51,377 bases of DNA, from contig JAGBGT010000110.1 of assembly GCA_017935865.1 (NCBI GenBank), positions 1 through 51,377 of the forward strand, given 5' to 3'. This DNA is from Ruminococcus sp. Its GTDB lineage: Bacteria > Bacillota > Clostridia > Oscillospirales > Ruminococcaceae. The notes beneath the pieces were generated by a model. The model made no database searches, was not told the origin of the DNA, and worked only from the letters and a program-made list of their open reading frames with translations. The position numbers and the translations under genes were made by a program. Positions 1-8,096 of the stretch are shown here, piece after piece. Numbering within the stretch: position 1 is the first letter of the stretch; every line of letters begins with the position of its first letter.

Positions 1-297
1 CGCACTACGTGCCGTCCCCTTTGTCGCTTCGCGACATTTCCCCACCCCGTGGGGAATCACCTCTTTTCCAACAGTCCACCGGCCTGTTGGAAAATTCACC
101 CTTTGCGGAGCGCCTAAAGGCTGCATCGACCTGTGGTCGATTTGGGGCGCTGCCCAAAATCCTGCCAGAGGCGCTGCCTCTGGACTCTGCAAAAGGGGCA
201 TCGCCCCTTTTGAAACCCGGTGTTATCGACCTCCGGTCGACATGGGACTCCGTCCCAAACCCTGTCAAAGGGACAATGTCCCTTTGGAAACCCAGTG
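1..297 (-). repeat. Palindrome mosaic, copy 1 (two tandem units, runs off the window edge)
   Basis: This gene-free stretch is an almost continuous chain of short perfect hairpins. Arms include TGTCGC/GCGACA (22-36), TTCCCCAC/GTGGGGAA (38-56), an 11-bp stem TTTTCCAACAG (64-94), ATCGACC/GGTCGAT (125-141), CCAGAGGC/GCCTCTGG (165-183), CAAAAGGGGC/GCCCCTTTTG (190-212), TCGACC/GGTCGA (226-240), GGGAC/GTCCC (244-256) and CAAAGGGACA/TGTCCCTTTG (266-286). Read on the minus strand, the direction of the helicase gene, it holds two successive units of the same module order, and the second unit has different stem sequences with pairing kept. The first unit starts in the motif ATAACACTGGGTTTC, which contains the helicase stop codon. 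Short open frames here are translations of palindromes, not genes. Confidence 0.9.
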
Positions 298-2559
298 TTA
301 TGGCGAGAAAACACCTTCCTTAAATTCCCGGCACATCTCAAAAACGCGCTCTTTCATCCCGGCAATGTCCAGCACGCCGTAAGCAAACCCTTTTCTTATC
401 AGCTCCTCCGGGAGGTATTGGTCATATTTCTCGAAAACCGGCACTTCACCAGGATAAACCAGCGCAAGCGGATCAAATTCCTTAGCCGCCTCCTCCTCAA
501 GAACCGCAAAAAATTCCTCCGGAGAAGCTTTCATCTTAAAGTTGATATAGTACGGACGCGCGGAATCAAGCCCCTTTATTCCAAGTCTTTCGCCGCAGCG
601 GAGTTTCAGAAACCGCTCCATTGCAAAAAAAGCGTAAGTGCCCAGCCACGGAAGAAGAAGCCACATATTTCCTCCCAGGCAAATGAGCGGCGAAACTCCT
701 GCCCCGGAGTTCCTTGCCGAGTTACGTGCATTTTCCAGCCGCAGAACAGCGTTTTTCATAAGATAGGCGTAGCTTCTGTCCTCTGTCAGCACCTGCCGCA
801 TACGCCGGAGGATCCTGGTGTTTATATCTCCGGGACAATCCCCGAAATAGGCAGGCACTTTTCCCTTTATCTGAGTGCAGTAGACCAGATGCCGCTTGTG
901 ATCCACCTCCTCCACCAGCCACACATGACCTGCAATGGCGATTTTTTCCCCGGCAGGCGGCGGACTTACTATCGTGCCCAGTTCCTGGGATTCGCTTCTG
1001 ACAGTGTACTCCTCGTTCTCCTGGAAAACGGCGTAGAATTTGAAGCTGTTGATAACGCGCTCGCCGGTTATGCCCACGATGATACCGCCTTCTTCAGTCC
1101 GCTGAATGTGGTCGATTTCAAGAAGATGCCGCAGCAGGACTCTGAGATCGTCCAGGGAAATGCGGTGGAAAATGTTGAGGGTCAGCACTTTTTTCGCAAG
1201 CTCTCCCGGCGTCATTTCTCCGCAGGATGCAAGGGTGCTCATAGTCTGGTGATATAGTAGGGAATATGGCAGCCTGTCCAGTCTCGGCGGTTCTACCCAG
1301 CGCTCTTCAAGGTATACCTGGACAAGGGCAATGGCTTGCAGCAGCTTCCATGGAATAGTCTCCGGCAGCATAGAACGCGGTTCGGGAAGCTCCTCCCTTA
1401 TCACGAACCACATTTCCGGCGGAAGATCGCGGCGTCCGGTGCGTCCCATGCGCTGCAAAAACGAGGACACCGTAAACGGCGCATCTATCTGAAATGCGCG
1501 CTCCAGCCTGCCGATGTCGATTCCCAGTTCGAGAGTAGCCGTGGTGCAGGTAGTCATGTCTATGGTATCGTCTTTCATGATATCCTCGGCAGTTTCACGG
1601 TACGAGGTTGAGAGATTGCCGTGGTGGATAAGAAATCTGTCCGGCTCGTTATTTGCTTCGCAGTAGGAGCGGAGCGTAGTCGTCACCGCCTCGCAGTCCT
1701 CCCGGGAATTGACGAAAACAAGGCACTTTTTCCCTCTTGTGTGCTCGAAGATATATCCCAGCCCGGCATCGGCATTTTTCGGAGCGGTATCCGTCCGGAC
1801 GTCCAGAGCGGGCAGCGCAGAGACGCTGTTTTTTTCATCCTCCTCCGGGTTGTTTTCCTGTGAAATATAAAAATGCTCCATAGAAAGCCGCCATTTTACG
1901 CCTTTCTGCTCGATTCTTGGGATAGCCGTCCGTCTGCCTGTTCCGGCGGAGAGAAAGCGTCCCGTGGCTTCAAGATCACCGATGGTGGCTGAAAGTCCTA
2001 TTCTCCGCGGATTTACCCCTGCAAGCCGTGAAAGCCGTTCGATAAGGCAGAGTGTCTGTCCGCCCCGGTCGCCGCGCATGAGGGAGTGAACCTCGTCGAT
2101 GACGACAAACCGCAGATCTCCGAAAATCTTCGGTATAAGCGCGTTTTTCCGCAGAAGCATAGCTTCAAGGGACTCCGGGGTGATCTGTAGGATCCCGGAG
2201 GGATTTTTCAGCATCCGGCTCTTGTGGGACTGCGCCGCATCTCCGTGCCAGTGCCACACGGGGATATCCGCCTCCTCGCACAGCTCAGTCAGCCGGTAGA
2301 ACTGGTCGTTTATGAGGGCTTTCAGCGGCCCGATATACACCGCTCCGACAGATCTCGGCGGATCTTCGGAAAACAGCGTCAGAATGGGGAAAAACGCCGC
2401 TTCTGTTTTTCCGGACGCTGTTGACGCCGACAGCAGCAGATTGTCCTCGGAGTTGAATATCACATCGGCAGCCGCAGCCTGAACGCCCCGGAGGGACTCC
2501 CAGTTGTTCCGATATATAAAGTCCTGGATAAACGGCGCATAGCGGTCAAATGTATTCAT
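298..2559 (-). CDS. Lhr/BrxHI-like DEAD/DEAH-box helicase of a TerB-N/BrxD/helicase system
   Basis: A 753-residue superfamily 2 helicase, predicted to move on or unwind DNA or RNA using ATP. Visible motifs are: motif I ASTASGKT (about 45-52), motif II DEVH (155-158), motif III SAT (190-192), motif V region ATLELGIDIG (341-350) and motif VI QRMGRTGRR (369-377). A long C-terminal half follows, as in Lhr-type helicases such as BrxHI of type 2 BREX. It is the last gene of a minus-strand operon. Its ATG overlaps the stop of the upstream ATPase gene in an ATGA arrangement, so the two are translationally coupled. Its own TAA lies inside the first motif of the palindrome mosaic, so the repeat abuts or supplies the end of the gene. 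The helicase assignment is firm; the role in defence or DNA processing is inferred from neighbours. Confidence 0.85.
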   Translation of the reverse strand: MNTFDRYAPFIQDFIYRNNWESLRGVQAAAADVIFNSEDNLLLSASTASGKTEAAFFPILTLFSEDPPRSVGAVYIGPLKALINDQFYRLTELCEEADIPVWHWHGDAAQSHKSRMLKNPSGILQITPESLEAMLLRKNALIPKIFGDLRFVVIDEVHSLMRGDRGGQTLCLIERLSRLAGVNPRRIGLSATIGDLEATGRFLSAGTGRRTAIPRIEQKGVKWRLSMEHFYISQENNPEEDEKNSVSALPALDVRTDTAPKNADAGLGYIFEHTRGKKCLVFVNSREDCEAVTTTLRSYCEANNEPDRFLIHHGNLSTSYRETAEDIMKDDTIDMTTCTTATLELGIDIGRLERAFQIDAPFTVSSFLQRMGRTGRRDLPPEMWFVIREELPEPRSMLPETIPWKLLQAIALVQVYLEERWVEPPRLDRLPYSLLYHQTMSTLASCGEMTPGELAKKVLTLNIFHRISLDDLRVLLRHLLEIDHIQRTEEGGIIVGITGERVINSFKFYAVFQENEEYTVRSESQELGTIVSPPPAGEKIAIAGHVWLVEEVDHKRHLVYCTQIKGKVPAYFGDCPGDINTRILRRMRQVLTEDRSYAYLMKNAVLRLENARNSARNSGAGVSPLICLGGNMWLLLPWLGTYAFFAMERFLKLRCGERLGIKGLDSARPYYINFKMKASPEEFFAVLEEEAAKEFDPLALVYPGEVPVFEKYDQYLPEELIRKGFAYGVLDIAGMKERVFEMCREFKEGVFSP

Positions 2560-3890
2560 ATCTCAAACTCCGTGAACATATCGTCTTCGCCGTCTGACGA
2601 GCCGTAGGAGAGGGAATTGACGGCGTCGGAGGAGATAAATTCGCTTATATTTATGCCGGGATTCTGGTAGACCATATCCAGCAGCTCGATGTAGTCCCGG
2701 ATGACCTCACGTGGCGTAATGCGGCTGTCTGCGCCGACTCTGCTCACTTCCGCGCGGATGAAGCTGATATTTTCATCCTGGCTGATCTTGCGCTCATAGC
2801 CGAAAAGCTCCGCATGGATCTCCGCAAGCTTTTCCGTCAGCACCACCAGTTCCTCATGGTTAAGAGGCACAAGGCGTATCACAGGCGCAAGCATATCCCG
2901 TATGCCATCCTTGTTCTCGCGGGCAATGCGTCCCTCGGTAAGACGAGAGCGGAGAGCTTCGTAGCTGTAGACGCCCCGGCGCGTATCCTCGATGCACTGA
3001 GGCGTACCGCCCATAATAATGCCCATGTAGCCTGCTTTTCCCTGGAGGGTGTCATTGTACATGGTAAGTATCTTCTCGTAATTATACTGCCTTGTAATAG
3101 CGTTGGGAATTTTGTAGATGTTCACCAGCTCGTCGATGAGGATAAGAAGTCCGCTGTAGCCTGCCCGTTTCAGGAAAACAGCGAAGATTTTGAGATATTC
3201 ATACCAGTCGTCGTCGGTGATGATGATATTTACGCCCAGTTCAGCCTTTGCCTCGGTTTTTGTGGCATATTCGCCTCTGAACCATTTTACTGCCTTTGCC
3301 TTTGTCTCGTCGTCGCCGCTCATGCTTGCGCGGTAGTAGAGAGTCAGCAGCTTGGCAAAGTCAAAGCCGTGAACCATTTCGCTGAGGGTGGAGATGACCT
3401 GGTATATCTTCTTTTCCACCGCTTTCTCAAAGTCCGGAGACGCCGGGTCGGCTTCGGCAGCCGTCTCCGCCTGGACGCTGCTTATCCACCTGTCGAGAAT
3501 GAGAGTCAGCGCGCCGCCGTCCGGACGTGTTTTTGTGGACATATTGCGGATAAGCTCCTTGTAGGTGGCGAGTCCCTGCCCCTTTGTTCCCTGGAGGCGG
3601 CGTTCGGGAGACAGGTCGGCATCCACCACCACGAAATTCCTGTCCATTACGTGATTGCGGATAGTTTGCAGGAGAAAGCTTTTTCCGCTGCCATACTGTC
3701 CCACAATGAAGCGAAAGGCTGCGCCGCCCTCCTGTATAATGTCAACGTCATGTAGCAGCGCGTCTATTTCGGCTCTTCTTCCCACGGTGATATATGGCAG
3801 ACCTATTCTGGGCACGACGCCGCCTTTCAGGGAATTTACTATGGCGGAGGCTATTCTCTTTGGAATTTTAACTTGTTTTTTCTCTGGCAT
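2556..3890 (-). CDS. BrxD-like P-loop ATPase (DUF2791 type)
   Basis: A 444-residue AAA-type ATPase. Walker A is GQYGSGKS at about 64-71. Walker B is the hydrophobic strand LLILIDE near 248-254, with D253 and E254. A sensor-like strand IIMGGTP follows at about 291-297, then arginines in ALRSRL (312-317). This arrangement, with an N-terminal segment resembling KRIASAIVNSLKGG, is that of DUF2791 proteins, which include BrxD of type 2 BREX. The partner is most likely the helicase encoded next, since their frames overlap by 4 bp; upstream its ATG overlaps the TAA of the TerB-N gene by one base. The most likely role is nucleotide-dependent loading or regulation of the helicase on DNA. That role is inference; the fold and family are well supported. 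Confidence 0.82.
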   Translation of the reverse strand: MPEKKQVKIPKRIASAIVNSLKGGVVPRIGLPYITVGRRAEIDALLHDVDIIQEGGAAFRFIVGQYGSGKSFLLQTIRNHVMDRNFVVVDADLSPERRLQGTKGQGLATYKELIRNMSTKTRPDGGALTLILDRWISSVQAETAAEADPASPDFEKAVEKKIYQVISTLSEMVHGFDFAKLLTLYYRASMSGDDETKAKAVKWFRGEYATKTEAKAELGVNIIITDDDWYEYLKIFAVFLKRAGYSGLLILIDELVNIYKIPNAITRQYNYEKILTMYNDTLQGKAGYMGIIMGGTPQCIEDTRRGVYSYEALRSRLTEGRIARENKDGIRDMLAPVIRLVPLNHEELVVLTEKLAEIHAELFGYERKISQDENISFIRAEVSRVGADSRITPREVIRDYIELLDMVYQNPGINISEFISSDAVNSLSYGSSDGEDDMFTEFEI

Positions 3891-5407
3891 TACAATTCTC
3901 CGTTCTCGCTCATTTGTTTTATGTCGTCGATATAATCTTCTAAAATGCAGGGTTTGTCGCCGGTAAAATCAATTACATTGTCGGCGAATATATCGAAGAG
4001 CTTTTCGTTTATCCCGTCCCCTAAAACAGAGGGCAGAACGCCTGTTCCGGCGGCGTAGGCTCTGACGTCCGCCCCCGACAGAAGCGCCTGTACAAAGCCC
4101 TTTTCCGCAGCCGTGAGCAGACCTCCGCTTTCTTCCACGGGAGTTTCCTCTTCCTCAGTCATGACGATTTCTTCCGCCGACTCCGGAAACTGCTCAGCCT
4201 CCTCCTCTACTATCAGCTTGTCGCGGACGATATCGGCGTCGGCACGTATCCTGGAAAGCTGCGAAACGTCGATAACTATTTCCCGGAGCTTCTCCCTGGC
4301 GGATGCTTTTTCACGCTCTGCGGAAATAGCGTCGATCACTTTTTTGATGAGATCTACGGTGCTTTTCGGAACATCAGACTCTTTAAGCGCGCCCTTGAAG
4401 CCGTATGCCTCGCGCATAAGCCTGTCCGTTTCCTTGGCGATCATCCCCAGTTTTCTGCTGGCTTGAGTTTTTTCATATCGTCTGACGCTCCAGATGCCGT
4501 TTCCCCGGCAGCGGTAGGAGCGTACTGGGTTTACCGTAATATCGACTTCTTTATGTCTCTCTTTCTCATAAAATGCCGCATATTCAAACATTCTGTAAAA
4601 GCGTTCGGTCATCTTGCCGAAAAGAGCCTCGCAGAGACTTCTTTTCCGGTGCTTTTCATGGAACGACGACAGACTGCGGACGACGCGGACGATCGCCTGC
4701 TTGTATTCCTGCGGATATTCCCTGCAGAATTTTGAGCTGCCGATCTTATACGGTGACAGCTCACAAACGGCTTTATACAGCGAATCGTCGTCGGTTTCGT
4801 CACAGTTTGCAAATGCAGTTATATACCTGTCGTTCTCAAATTCGCTGCACCGGCTGTAATATTCCTCCGGAAGTCCATAGTATACGGCGTAGTCGGAGAG
4901 CCAATTTTCTGTAATATCCGGGCAGTCCGGATACTCCTGCTGCAGCCTTGCCAGCAGCTCGAAGCCCTCCTCAGCCGAGGAAACGCCGATGCGGTTTACT
5001 ATTTCCTGGGCATAGAGAGTAAGAAAATAGTGCGGAGCAGGCATAAATTCGCCGTTTCTGAAACGAGTCCGCCAGGAAAAATATCCCCGGAGCTGTTCCG
5101 TATCCATTTCTGAGTAGGCGGGCATGAACATGAAAAATTTTTTATTATAGCCGCTATAGTCGTAGTCGTCGGTGTACTCCGCCATAAATGTGCCCTGCTG
5201 GTAGAAGAGCCAGGCGGAGGTTTTCCAGTACGCCTCACGGGTGCGCGCTATATTCCTCATTTCCCTGATTTTCGCAGGAACTTTCGGCTTTTTTATTTCT
5301 GACGCGCGTCTGATTATAGGCTCGTCGCAGTAGACCTGACCGCTGCCGGGATCGTCCGGTTCGCCGAGTATCTGGCTGATGAGCTTATCGAGAGTTAATT
5401 TGTCCAT
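3890..5407 (-). CDS. TerB-N / TerB-C domain protein
   Basis: A 505-residue soluble protein, first gene of the three-gene operon. Residues about 50-230 look like the TerB N-terminal domain, with the characteristic stretch LRGYFSWRTRFRNGEF at 106-121. Residues about 430-500 look like TerB-C. Between them are helical, charged sequence and a Glu-rich linker (about 395-430); I do not recognise the compact metal-binding TerB core that often sits in the middle. A good ribosome-binding site (AAAGGAGG on the minus strand) precedes the ATG, and a likely ackA terminator lies about 50 bp upstream, so the operon probably has its own promoter. TerB-N and TerB-C proteins are known from comparative genomics to associate with ATPases and helicases in predicted DNA-processing and stress systems. 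The biochemical function is unknown. Confidence 0.75.
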   Translation of the reverse strand: MDKLTLDKLISQILGEPDDPGSGQVYCDEPIIRRASEIKKPKVPAKIREMRNIARTREAYWKTSAWLFYQQGTFMAEYTDDYDYSGYNKKFFMFMPAYSEMDTEQLRGYFSWRTRFRNGEFMPAPHYFLTLYAQEIVNRIGVSSAEEGFELLARLQQEYPDCPDITENWLSDYAVYYGLPEEYYSRCSEFENDRYITAFANCDETDDDSLYKAVCELSPYKIGSSKFCREYPQEYKQAIVRVVRSLSSFHEKHRKRSLCEALFGKMTERFYRMFEYAAFYEKERHKEVDITVNPVRSYRCRGNGIWSVRRYEKTQASRKLGMIAKETDRLMREAYGFKGALKESDVPKSTVDLIKKVIDAISAEREKASAREKLREIVIDVSQLSRIRADADIVRDKLIVEEEAEQFPESAEEIVMTEEEETPVEESGGLLTAAEKGFVQALLSGADVRAYAAGTGVLPSVLGDGINEKLFDIFADNVIDFTGDKPCILEDYIDDIKQMSENGEL

Positions 5408-5453
5408 GTTTCGCCTCCTTTTTGTGCTGCCTTTAGATTCCCGTAAATATTAA

Positions 5454-5478
5454 TAAGGGACTGTTTCGCAGTCCCTTA
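5454..5478 (-). terminator. Terminator-like hairpin between ackA and the TerB-N operon
   Basis: A perfect 10-bp stem TAAGGGACTG/CAGTCCCTTA with a five-base loop. On the minus strand it lies 28 bases past the ackA stop and is followed by TTAATATTTAC, an AT-rich but not pure U tract. It probably ends the ackA transcript and separates it from the operon that starts about 47 bases further on. Confidence 0.6.
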
Positions 5479-5505
5479 CAATTTTATTGAAAAGTCGCTT
5501 TATTC

Positions 5506-6705
5506 TTACTTGGAAATAAGAGCGAGAGTGTCTCTTGCGATAAGAAGCTCCTCGTTTGTGGGAACTACCCATACCTCAACCTTTGAATCGGCTGCGGAGA
5601 TCTTTGCGAGCTTGCCGCGGAGACCGTCGTTTACTTCCTTGTTCAGCTTGATGCCGAAAAATTCCATATCCTCGCAGACAGCAGCCCGGACATCGTATGC
5701 GTTCTCACCGATACCGCCTGTGAAGAGAACAGCGTCAAGACCGTTCATGGCAGCCGCGTAAGAACCGATGTACTTCTTGATCTCGTAAACAAGCATATCG
5801 GAAACCAACTGGGCTCTTGAGTTGCCGTGCTGAGCTGCGTCCGTAATGTCGCGGTTGTCAGAGCCGACGCCGGAAACTCCGAGGAAGCCGGACTTCTTGT
5901 TCATGTAGTCGCTCATCTGTGCAGGAGAAAAGCCGTGCTTGTCAGCTACGAAAGTAACCGCGGACGGGTCAACTGCACCGGAACGCGTTCCCATAACGAC
6001 GCCGTCCAGGGGAGTGAAGCCCATAGAAGTATCAACGGACTTTCCGCCGTCAACAGCAGTGATAGACGAGCCGTTGCCCAGATGGCAGGAAACGATCTTC
6101 AGATCCTTGATATCCTTGCCCATAGCCTCAGCCAGAGCAGCGGAAACAAATCTGTGGGATGTGCCGTGGAAGCCGTACTTTCTTACGTGCAGAGTCTCGT
6201 AATCTTCATAGGGCAGACCGAACATATAAGCCTTTGGAGGCATAGTCTGGTGGAATGCGGTGTCGAAAACGACTACCTGGGGAACATTCTCGGGAATTAC
6301 GCTCTTGCAGGCACGGAGGGCAAGCGCGTGCGCGTGGTTATGAACGGGAGCAAGCTCGCGGAGCTCGTCGATTTTGTCGATGATTTCGTCGGTTACGAGA
6401 ACGGACTTATCGAAAACGTCAGCTCCCTGTACGATACGGTGACCTACAGCGGAGATCTGATCCATGCTGTCGATGACCTTTGCGTCGCCTGTTGTAAGAG
6501 TTTCCACCAGCTTCATGAAAGCCTCGGTGTGAGTGGGGAATGAGCAATCCTGATTAAGCTCTCTTCCGTCGGCAGTTTTGTGCGCGATATGTCCGTCTAT
6601 GCCGATACGGTCGCAGTTACCCTTTGCGATAACGCTTTCATCAGCCATGTCGATGAGCTGATATTTCAGAGAGGAGCTTCCTGCATTTACAACTAAGATG
6701 ATCAT
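5506..6705 (-). CDS. ackA: Acetate kinase
   Basis: Interconverts acetate plus ATP with acetyl phosphate plus ADP; in fermenters it runs mainly toward acetate and ATP in the cytoplasm. The 399-residue length is normal for the family. Recognisable blocks include the N-terminal phosphate loop NAGSSSLKYQ, the catalytic region VVFDTAFHQTMP, GFHGTSHRFV, HLGNGSS and the nucleotide/phosphate block MGTRSGAVDP. The ATG follows a purine-rich ribosome-binding site (GAAAGGATTG), and a sigma-A type promoter sits about 35 bp upstream. No pta gene is in the window. It is transcribed divergently from tmcAL, whose product uses acetate as substrate. A hairpin terminator follows the stop codon. Confidence 0.97.
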   Translation of the reverse strand: MIILVVNAGSSSLKYQLIDMADESVIAKGNCDRIGIDGHIAHKTADGRELNQDCSFPTHTEAFMKLVETLTTGDAKVIDSMDQISAVGHRIVQGADVFDKSVLVTDEIIDKIDELRELAPVHNHAHALALRACKSVIPENVPQVVVFDTAFHQTMPPKAYMFGLPYEDYETLHVRKYGFHGTSHRFVSAALAEAMGKDIKDLKIVSCHLGNGSSITAVDGGKSVDTSMGFTPLDGVVMGTRSGAVDPSAVTFVADKHGFSPAQMSDYMNKKSGFLGVSGVGSDNRDITDAAQHGNSRAQLVSDMLVYEIKKYIGSYAAAMNGLDAVLFTGGIGENAYDVRAAVCEDMEFFGIKLNKEVNDGLRGKLAKISAADSKVEVWVVPTNEELLIARDTLALISK

Positions 6706-6741
6706 TGTTAAACAATCCTTTCAAAAATAATATCCTTTATT

Positions 6742-6769
6742 ATTATACACTATTTTCCAAAAAATGCAA
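6742..6769 (-). promoter_or_regulatory. ackA promoter
   Basis: Reading the minus strand, TTGCAT and TATAAT are separated by 16 bp, with the -10 about 36 bp upstream of the ackA ATG. This is a good housekeeping-type promoter in an AT-rich intergenic region. Confidence 0.65.
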
Positions 6770-6838
6770 GCCTTTTTTCCTTTTTTTATAATTATTAATA
6801 AATGATTTCCGATAAACCGTCTGTCCTGGACGGTCTAT

Positions 6839-6867
6839 TTGACAAAGCGGCTGTGCTGTGGTATAAT
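6839..6867 (+). promoter_or_regulatory. tmcAL operon promoter
   Basis: A perfect consensus pair, TTGACA and TATAAT, with the ideal 17-bp spacer. Transcription would start near 6874, just before the hairpin at 6884-6930, and run into tmcAL. Confidence 0.85.
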
Positions 6868-6883
6868 AAGGGTATTACATTAA

Positions 6884-6930
6884 GGACAGCACCGCACAAA
6901 GACCGCCTTACGGCTTTGTACTGTGTTGCC
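6884..6930 (+). repeat. Leader hairpin of the CAGCACCG family, copy A
   Basis: An imperfect stem of two 18-nt arms (5' GGACAGCACCGCACAAAG, 3' CTTTGTACTGTGTTGCCC, about 14-15 pairs). The apical CCG/CGG mini-stem lies at 6902-6912. The 3' arm ends two bases before the AAGGAG ribosome-binding site of tmcAL. A close relative occurs at 32969-33014, upstream of argR. Confidence 0.7.
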
Positions 6931-6944
6931 CAAGGAGTATTTTC

Positions 6945-8093
6945 ATGAAGATCAGCGGTATTGTCTGCGAGTACAATCCTTTTCACAACGGACACCTGTA
7001 TCATATTGCCGAAACGCGGAAAAACGGCGCGACCCACATCGCCGCGGTCATGAGCGGAAATTTTGTTCAGCGCGGTGAACCAGCCGTTTTGGACAAATTC
7101 ACAAGAGCCGGGCTTGCGGTGAAATGCGGAGCAGATCTGGTGATCGAGCTGCCGGTCGCTCGGTGTCTCTCTTCGGCGGAGGGATTTGCTGCCGGAGCAG
7201 TCGGTCTGCTGGACAGTCTCGGCTGCGTGGAGGAGCTGAGCTTCGGCAGCGAGTGCGGCGACACCGAAAAGCTGAGAACTGCCGGAAAAAAAGCGGAAGC
7301 TGCCGCGGAATCGGAGGAGCTTTTCCGGCTGATAAAGCAGGGGGACACATATCCGAAAGCGCTCTGCCGTCTGCTTGACCGGGAGGCGTCGGAGATAATT
7401 TCACAGCCGAACAATCTTCTTGCCGTGGAGTACATCCGCGCCCTGGAAAGGCTGAACAGCGGCATAAAGCCGTTTACCGTAAGGCGGCACGGTGCTTCCC
7501 ATGACAGCGGCGAGGCGGCAGGAGATATCGCCAGCGCGTCCTATATCCGGCAGCATCCGGAGTCGGCGGAGATGTATATGCCGGAGATCTGCCGCAATGC
7601 CATGAAAAACGGCAGGGCGGACATAAAGCGGCTGGAGACGGCGATCCTCTACAAGATACGCACCGCATCGCCGGAGGAGATAGCCGGAATTGCCGACGCA
7701 AAGACTGTCGCGGAAAGGCTGACCGGAAATCCTGCGGCGTCACTGGAAGAATTGCTGGAAAGCGTGAAGTCGAAAAATTGCACTATGGCGAGGGTCAAGA
7801 GGGTGATAATGTCGCTGCTTATCGGGATAAAACGCGCGGACACGGCGATGAAGCCGCCCTATATCAGAGTCCTGGCGTTCAACGAAAGAGGGGCGGAAAT
7901 TCTCGGCATCGCGAAGAAAACGGCGAAAATACCTGTCGGCACATCGCTTGCAAAGCTGAGCCGGACAAGCCCCGATGGAAAGCGTTTTGCGGAGCTGGAG
8001 GCGCGTGCCGGCGACATTTACAGCCTTGCCAAGGAGGAAATCACGCCTGCCGGAGAGGATTATCGGTTCGGCGTGAAGATAGATTTGGAGTAG
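6945..8093 (+). CDS. tmcAL: tRNA(Met) cytidine acetate ligase
   Basis: A 382-residue nucleotidyltransferase-fold enzyme (formerly YlbM/DUF795). By homology it uses acetate and ATP, via acetyl-AMP, to make N4-acetylcytidine at the wobble base of elongator tRNA(Met). The N-terminus GIVCEYNPFHNGHLYHI carries the HNGH adenylylation motif at residues 14-17. The central and C-terminal parts are helical and basic, fitting tRNA binding. The start is set by AAGGAG seven bases upstream. It heads a run of tightly spaced genes, several for tRNA and rRNA modification, and is divergent from ackA, so acetate production and acetate use share one intergenic region. Confidence 0.93.
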   Translation: MKISGIVCEYNPFHNGHLYHIAETRKNGATHIAAVMSGNFVQRGEPAVLDKFTRAGLAVKCGADLVIELPVARCLSSAEGFAAGAVGLLDSLGCVEELSFGSECGDTEKLRTAGKKAEAAAESEELFRLIKQGDTYPKALCRLLDREASEIISQPNNLLAVEYIRALERLNSGIKPFTVRRHGASHDSGEAAGDIASASYIRQHPESAEMYMPEICRNAMKNGRADIKRLETAILYKIRTASPEEIAGIADAKTVAERLTGNPAASLEELLESVKSKNCTMARVKRVIMSLLIGIKRADTAMKPPYIRVLAFNERGAEILGIAKKTAKIPVGTSLAKLSRTSPDGKRFAELEARAGDIYSLAKEEITPAGEDYRFGVKIDLE

Positions 8094-8096
8094 TTT

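Noticed and set aside
9-341. Open frames within the first palindrome mosaic (both strands)
   Set aside because: They translate the hairpin repeats, have no start signals and recur in other frames of the same repeats at 39.6-40.0 kb and 51.1-51.3 kb.
298-1257. Long plus-strand frames opposite the helicase, ATPase and other minus-strand genes
   Set aside because: Antisense shadows of genes with clear motifs; composition is atypical and start signals are missing.
298-5407. A full BREX locus
   Set aside because: Only BrxD-like and BrxHI-like genes are present; there is no methylase, PglZ phosphatase or BrxC. Flanking genes are ackA and a repeat.
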